Positions 16,029 to 19,827 of a stretch of 19,827 bases of DNA are shown piece after piece (the stretch's first letter is position 1; each line of letters opens with the position of its first letter). The notes under the pieces were generated by a model. It ran no database searches and was not told where the DNA came from. It saw nothing but the letters and a program-made list of their open reading frames with translations. The position numbers and the translations under genes are program-made. This DNA is from an uncultured Bacillus sp. (GTDB taxonomy: Bacteria; Bacillota; Bacilli; Bacillales_B; DSM-18226). The stretch spans positions 1 to 19,827 of the forward strand of contig NZ_CAMLDX010000068.1 in assembly GCF_946478885.1 (NCBI RefSeq). The letters are read 5' to 3'.

Positions 16029-16132
16029 AAAGCTGTCCCAAAAGCGGTGTCAGGCATCACCACCCAGTTTTTGATCAATCTGCATCGGATTATAGATCGA
16101 TGGGGGATGCCTGTGATCCCTTGGGACAACCA
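16029..16132. repeat. Dispersed long-hairpin element, full copy C
   Basis: AGCTGTCCCAA (16031-16041) pairs with TTGGGACAAC (16121-16130). Inner arms share CAGGCATC/GATGCCTG, and the apical part reads TTGATCAAT, loop CTGCATCGGAT, ATAGATCGA. The order and loop match copies A and B. Unlike those, it lies between two tandem plus-strand genes, the small-protein paralogues, so it could have inserted there or act as a terminator for the first. Confidence 0.75.
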
Positions 16133-16428
16133 CCTTGTTTATTGTATGCACAATATTCGTCAGTTGATTTATAGATGAATTTTCAATGAGAATAGATGTC
16201 TTTTTTATAGTCAGACCCTTTGCAAAAATAAACATGTATTCTATCATTTAGGTGTAAAAATACAATATATTCAAATGGCTAAAAAGCTGATAAGGTTAAA
16301 TGGAAGCAAAATTATAATAATTTTGAATATTATAAATTTATAATTTGTTTCGAGTGCGTATCATATAATGTGTTGGAAGGAGAGTAACCTTTAACCATGT
16401 CTCTAAACTATGAAAGAAGGTGGCTGGC
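16133..16428. other. AT-rich leader region between the small-protein paralogues
   Basis: No coding frame is credible here. It holds AT-rich inverted stretches near 16310-16345 and CATATAAT at 16362-16369, the -10 candidate of the second small-protein gene, at the same distance from the start as in the first copy. Confidence 0.45.
16362..16369 (+). promoter_or_regulatory. Candidate -10 element of the second small-protein gene
   Basis: CATATAAT contains a perfect SigA TATAAT and matches seven of eight bases of the SigE -10 consensus. ATAATT at 16341-16345 region, about 16 nt upstream, could be a SigE-like -35. The choice of sigma factor cannot be settled from sequence. Confidence 0.4.
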
Positions 16429-16629
16429 TTGTCTTTTGCACAATTTGATGACATTTACGAAATTTGTTATGGATGGATGGAAGAGGACGAGGCATTTGTA
16501 AAGGAGGAAAAATCTAGTTCAACGAAACTGGATAATAGAAGGATGGAGCTTCCTGAGGTGAAGATGCAAAGGGAAAAGGCACCAAGAGAGAGCAGTAAGG
16601 AAAAAGAAATACAATTAATCTATAAATAA
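16429..16629 (+). CDS. Small protein of unknown function, paralogue 2
   Basis: It encodes 66 residues from TTG 16429, with AAGGTGG 5 nt before it. The GTG at 16420 lies inside that ribosome site, so I reject it as start. By alignment with the first paralogue, TTG takes the place of its ATG. Residues SFAQFDDIYEICYGWMEED are conserved; the remaining two thirds are charged, low in hydrophobics and probably disordered. The function is unknown. A strong hairpin follows the stop at 16634-16696. Confidence 0.65.
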   Translation: MSFAQFDDIYEICYGWMEEDEAFVKEEKSSSTKLDNRRMELPEVKMQREKAPRESSKEKEIQLIYK

Positions 16630-16633
16630 AGCA

Positions 16634-16696
16634 GGGGATAGTTCTCTTGCCATGTTACATCTGTTATAGGCCTCTTGAGTGCAAGAGAGCTGTCCC
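16634..16696 (+). terminator. Hairpin terminator after small-protein paralogue 2
   Basis: GGGGATAGTTCTCTTGC (16634-16650) pairs with GCAAGAGAGCTGTCCC (16681-16696) over 16 bp including wobble pairs, with a 30-nt loop and a weak TTCTT tail. It starts five bases after the stop. The right arm ends in GCTGTCCC like the dispersed element, but the central loop is different. Confidence 0.65.
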
Positions 16697-16829
16697 TTCT
16701 TACATATGATAGACTCTGTAAATTCACATTTAAGTCCCCGCCTGCACGGAGCAGCAGTTAGGAGGACTATTAAAGCAGCTTCATGTTTTACCCAACTTTT
16801 TTCATGAATCAGGATGATCGACAGGCACT

Positions 16830-18161
16830 TTAAGCAATCAAAGAAATAAGAGCGACGCTGATACAGGCTGAAATAAAGGAGTGCAGTCCATTGGCATAAA
16901 GACCGACATTTCTGCCGGAGAGCCTAGAAAAGCGGCTGACCATTAGATTTAGTCCAGAGAAGGGGCTTAGGGACATGGACATGGCCCATGAAAGCAGGAG
17001 AATCAATGCAACAGCTAAATTACTGACTCCAAGATCCACGGTACTTAATTGCATAGCTAAAGCACCGACTACTGCAATTTGATGAATTCCAATATATGTA
17101 ATGCAAAGAACAATCAAAATCAAGGCAAAAGCAAATAAGAAAAAGGATTGCTTTGCTAGTCCCTCCAATAGGTCACTTACCCCATTCATAACGGAGGTTC
17201 CCTTCAATGAATAAGCAAGCATTCCTGCACTCATAAAGAGCACAATTTCATTACTCATGGATGGGATATTTCGATCGCGAAAATCCTTTAAAAGTGGAGT
17301 CATTTTTCTCCAATTATCGCGTTTCACTCCAAAAAAGAATGGGACGATAATAGTCATTAAACAAACGATTACGATCATAGACCAATTGGTCAACTGTTCA
17401 ATCAATAAGCAGGCAGCCATAAGAATGACTACGAATAGGACTAGTTTTAAAATCTGAAGATGATCAAATTTATTCAAAGGCACAATAGCAGAGTTGATTC
17501 TATCAAATGGATTCCGCATTTGCCAAATGGCAAATAAGAGATTGCCAATTATTAATGATAAAAGTGAAAAGCCGATGCCATACAAAATAAAATCCTGATA
17601 GGAAATATGCATATAATGAATCATTAATGAAACTGAGGCAAAATAAGGCGACCACATCGATGCTGTTGCAAAGCCAACTACATAGCTTTTCGCTGTTAAG
17701 GCTGACGGCAATTTTAAATCTTCGAGGAAGTCATTGATTATTCTGACGGATGCTAGGTTCAGGATCGGGCTCAGGAAGAATAGAGTTCCTGTAATACCAA
17801 CATACATTTTTTTTGGCTCGTGCAGCAAGTTATGCAGCAGCTGTGAGACGGATCTGAAAGCTCCTCCAATCTTAAGCGGAATGGAAAGAAGTGGTGCAAG
17901 TGTAATTAAACAAAGCAGGGGGAGAACTAAGAAAATCCCCTCGCTGATTCCGGCGAATCCTGTCCCTTTGCTTAATTCAACTCCTATTCCGATTCCCATC
18001 ATCAAAATACCTAATATCCCGGGAAGCCGGTTTGCATTTAATATACTGCCGCTAAAGGCTGATAAGGCAAGAAATACGACTGCATATTGCTGCCATTGAA
18101 CCTGGGTAAAATACTGTACAATATATAGAAAACACATACTTAAGACTAGATAACTACGCAA
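16830..18161 (-). CDS. Multi-pass permease of unrecognised family
   Basis: This is a membrane protein of 443 residues with about 11-12 hydrophobic segments in two halves. Polar, helix-breaking stretches FLSPILNLASVR and MWSPYFASVSLM in the first half, and MSLSPFSGLNLMVSR near the end, look like the re-entrant substrate-binding loops of ion-transporter superfamily permeases (ArsB/NhaD/DASS type). That assignment is an inference from pattern, and no substrate can be named. I place the start at TTG 18161, where AGAGAGGTG lies just upstream; the frame extends to 18197 but without a ribosome site. It is not evidently in an operon. Confidence 0.6.
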   Translation of the reverse strand: MRSYLVLSMCFLYIVQYFTQVQWQQYAVVFLALSAFSGSILNANRLPGILGILMMGIGIGVELSKGTGFAGISEGIFLVLPLLCLITLAPLLSIPLKIGGAFRSVSQLLHNLLHEPKKMYVGITGTLFFLSPILNLASVRIINDFLEDLKLPSALTAKSYVVGFATASMWSPYFASVSLMIHYMHISYQDFILYGIGFSLLSLIIGNLLFAIWQMRNPFDRINSAIVPLNKFDHLQILKLVLFVVILMAACLLIEQLTNWSMIVIVCLMTIIVPFFFGVKRDNWRKMTPLLKDFRDRNIPSMSNEIVLFMSAGMLAYSLKGTSVMNGVSDLLEGLAKQSFFLFAFALILIVLCITYIGIHQIAVVGALAMQLSTVDLGVSNLAVALILLLSWAMSMSLSPFSGLNLMVSRFSRLSGRNVGLYANGLHSFISACISVALISLIA

Positions 18162-18216
18162 GATGCACCTCTCTCTAAGTCGAAAGCAGGGAAGCAATCC
18201 TCTTGCTTTCTCTTTA

Positions 18217-18387
18217 TTATTCGCATGTCACTAAATTTTTGTTCCCCCCATGCTTTATTACGTAGTTTAATAGCCTTTGATCATTTAGTTTCATGGTTGG
18301 CGAAATAAAAATAGAACTAGGGTTGGGATATTGCTTGAAAATCAATCTCATAGAATCTTCCATGATGAAGGTTGCAAAAGAAGTCAT
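18217..18387 (-). CDS. Possible small hypothetical ORF upstream of the permease
   Basis: The frame encodes about 57 residues (MTSFATFIMEDSM at the start, KLNDQRLLNYVIKHGG near the end). Only a weak A-rich AAAAGA precedes the ATG. It is on the same strand as the permease, 55 nt upstream of it. I recognise no family; it may be noncoding. Confidence 0.2.
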   Translation of the reverse strand: MTSFATFIMEDSMRLIFKQYPNPSSIFISPTMKLNDQRLLNYVIKHGGNKNLVTCE

Positions 18388-18420
18388 TCTTTTAAAAGAA
18401 ATCAATAATTTTGATTAAAG

Positions 18421-18811
18421 TATACTTCCTTTTATATAATAACGTCCAATTTATTATAATTATCAAAATGATACTTTTTTGTTATGGATTAATCTGTAGG
18501 AACGGGGGTTTTATAATAATAAGGAGGATGTTTGTCATTCATTAGATTTTTCGATTTCTTCTAGCCGTGGATGAAACCTCCTTATGTTTCGCATTCCTAT
18601 CGAAACAAATATCATGTATGTATAGGAATAACTTGGAGGATTGATTCCCATCCTTTGCAAATGAGTGGGAAGTATTTGTAAACAAATGTATGACCATTGC
18701 CCCCAATAGGTTAATAATTTTTAACAAATAAAGCATTTACTTGTAATAATAGGTAAATATTGGTTGATTACAATGTCTGCATAAACAATTTTCAAACAAA
18801 GGATGTGCAGC
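18421..18811. other. AT-rich gene-free region upstream of the phosphodiesterase gene
   Basis: It contains TATAAT at 18512-18517 and AAGGAGG at 18521-18527, followed only by very short frames. An inverted repeat ATTTACT/AGGTAAAT lies near 18734-18757, just before the phosphodiesterase gene. No credible coding sequence is seen. Confidence 0.45.
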
Positions 18812-19639
18812 ATGAAGTATACAGCTATGTTAGAATCCCTTGTTATTATGACCTTGTTATTTAGCTTGGTTATGCCGTCATTGACAGTAAAATCAAACGG
18901 TTATTTACATCTGCAGAGAATGACTACCATTGTGGCTCACCGAGGTGCTTCGGGTGATATTCCAGAGAATACAATAGCGGCATTTGACAGGGCACTGGAA
19001 ATGAAAGCCGATTATATTGAGATGGACGTTCAGAGAAGTAAAGATGGAGAATTAGTCGTTATCCATGACCGTACAGTAGATCGAACGACGAATGGCACAG
19101 GTTTGGTCAAAAATCTGACTTTAAAACAATTGAAAAGTCTCGATGCCGGAAATTGGAAAGGGGAGAAATTTACTGGGGAAAGAATCTCGACTTTTGAAGA
19201 GATTCTTAATCGATATCATAAGAGAATCGGAATGATCATCGAAATAAAATACCCGGAACTATATCCTGAAATTGAAGAACAGATCGCCCAAACTCTGAGA
19301 AAAACAAACCTCGATCAGCCGCAAAGGGATCGGATTATCATTCAATCCTTCAACGATGCTTCAATGAAAAAAATGAATCAACTCCTCCCGGAAGTCCCTA
19401 TTGGAATCCTGACAAAAGATAAGAAAGACACATCTGCTCATTCACTTAAAGACTTTTCTTCTTATGCGGATTATTTTAATCCCAACATTAAAATAGTAAA
19501 TAAGGAAATCGTAGAGCAGGCTTATGCATATGGAATGAAAGTCTTCCCTTGGACTGTCCGCAGCCACGCTGCTGCAGAGTTCGTACTGAATTTAAATGTT
19601 TCAGCAGTAATCACTGATTATCCGCAATATATTCATTAG
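18812..19639 (+). CDS. Exported glycerophosphodiester phosphodiesterase (GDPD family)
   Basis: The enzyme hydrolyses glycerophosphodiesters to sn-glycerol 3-phosphate and an alcohol. The product is 275 residues with an N-terminal hydrophobic segment (about 8-26) that acts as a signal peptide or membrane anchor, so it should work outside the membrane. The GDPD TIM barrel begins at VAHRGASGDIPENT with catalytic H43 and R44. EMDVQRSKDG supplies metal ligands, and VVIHDRTVDRTTNGTG contains the second catalytic His. IIEIKYPE and FPWTVRS complete the barrel landmarks. I use ATG 18812, with AAAGGA 8 nt upstream; an ATG at 18803 overlaps that site. A hairpin terminator follows. Phosphate-starvation control is common for such enzymes, but I see no clear Pho boxes. 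Confidence 0.9.
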   Translation: MKYTAMLESLVIMTLLFSLVMPSLTVKSNGYLHLQRMTTIVAHRGASGDIPENTIAAFDRALEMKADYIEMDVQRSKDGELVVIHDRTVDRTTNGTGLVKNLTLKQLKSLDAGNWKGEKFTGERISTFEEILNRYHKRIGMIIEIKYPELYPEIEEQIAQTLRKTNLDQPQRDRIIIQSFNDASMKKMNQLLPEVPIGILTKDKKDTSAHSLKDFSSYADYFNPNIKIVNKEIVEQAYAYGMKVFPWTVRSHAAAEFVLNLNVSAVITDYPQYIH

Positions 19640-19648
19640 AGTAAAGGC

Positions 19649-19682
19649 GCCCGCATCGCTTTTTTTTTAAAGGCATGCGGGC
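19649..19682 (+). terminator. Terminator-like hairpin after the phosphodiesterase gene
   Basis: GCCCGCAT (19649-19656) pairs with ATGCGGGC (19675-19682) around a T-rich loop, followed by TTAAAATTG. It starts ten bases after the stop. The external tail is weak, but the loop itself carries nine T. Confidence 0.6.
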
Positions 19683-19751
19683 TTAAAATTGTCTTTGTTT
19701 ATGAATGCTTTTAAAATTTGATTTTCTATGGCTCTGAGTATAGAGTTTAAG

Positions 19752-19815
19752 GTGAACTACTCTCACCACTTCCCACCCTTACGGGTCGCTTGAAGTGGGG
19801 GCTTCTCGACTTATC
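19752..19815 (-). mobile_element. Probable right end / omega-RNA hairpin of an IS200/IS605-family element
   Basis: Read on the minus strand, AAGCCCCCACTTC is followed by a nested hairpin (ACCC/GGGT, 19775-19786, inside CCACTTC/GAAGTGG, 19766-19798) and ends with GAGTAGTTCAC at about 19753. From memory this matches the 3' ends of tnpB-carrying IS200/IS605 (IS1341-type) elements in Bacillaceae, where the same segment is the scaffold of the TnpB guide RNA. The tnpB gene itself would lie to the right of the window on the minus strand, or be absent if this is a solo end. The next 16-20 nt downstream (about 19733-19752, minus strand) would be the guide. Confidence 0.55.
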
Positions 19816-19827
19816 GTTACTTTTACT

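Noticed and set aside
18450..18475. Fur-box-like ATTATAATTATCAAAATGATA
   Set aside because: Too few matches to the 19-bp Fur consensus in such AT-rich DNA, and no iron gene adjacent.
18528..18560. Short frame MSFIRFFDFF after AAGGAGG, resembling the small-protein N termini
   Set aside because: It stops after ten codons, and the -10-like TATAAT lies only a few bases before the ribosome site, so the site may not even be transcribed.
18542..18736. 64-codon minus-strand frame
   Set aside because: No ribosome site, unusual composition and no family resemblance; likely chance.
1..19827. CRISPR array, tRNA or rRNA genes
   Set aside because: No regularly spaced direct repeats and no tRNA or rRNA signature were seen on either strand.

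Overview
The window is chromosomal DNA from a low-GC Gram-positive spore-former of the Bacillaceae type (inference). Supporting signs are strong GGAGG-like ribosome binding sites, several TTG/GTG starts, a GntR/MocR-type regulator, an adjacent DUF1189/DUF456 pair as in Bacillus, PepF, an EpsC-type CysE, and intergenic rho-independent hairpins. I see no rRNA, tRNA, CRISPR array, prophage or complete insertion sequence.

Layout. 1-304 is AT-rich with no gene. 305-3189 holds a divergent regulator/transporter pair: a MocR-type PLP-fold regulator (minus) and a BenE-family permease (plus), with a palindromic operator candidate between them. 3534-6771 carries a MalY/PatB-type C-S lyase/aminotransferase and oligoendopeptidase F, each apparently its own transcription unit. 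6899-8037 (minus) is a two-gene unit, a DUF1189 membrane protein followed 25 nt later by an IsdG-type heme monooxygenase gene broken by a one-base frameshift. Divergent from it is a DUF456 membrane protein (8176-8655). 8767-9690 (minus) is cysE with its own terminator. 10278-11399 (plus) is a radical SAM/SPASM enzyme. 11794-14461 (minus) is a translationally coupled pair of diverged FolC-like (Mur ligase fold) genes. 14655-14804 may be a gene remnant. 14885-15514 (minus) is an unknown membrane protein. 15811-16629 contains two paralogous small proteins with nearly identical translation-start regions. 16830-18161 (minus) is a 443-residue permease I cannot assign. 18812-19639 (plus) is an exported glycerophosphodiester phosphodiesterase. 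At the right edge (about 19752-19815) lies what looks like the terminal hairpin of an IS200/IS605-type element, whose tnpB-like gene would lie beyond the window.

The most unusual points are as follows. (1) A dispersed intergenic hairpin family has three full copies of 104-132 bp (6783-6893, 11645-11776, 16029-16132), one miniature copy and one fragment. Its GCTGTCCC-type arms and the central loop are conserved while the intervening stem varies. (2) A tandem FolC-like pair has one member with canonical motifs and a partner that has lost the DGAHN histidine and the LDH aspartate; this suggests either a heteromeric ligase or a non-folate glutamyl-ligase system. (3) A duplicated small-protein gene pair shares an 18-nt start region that also encodes a mini-ORF. 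(4) A candidate omega-RNA end sits at the right border. Most remaining genes are ordinary amino-acid, peptide, sulfur and lipid metabolism.
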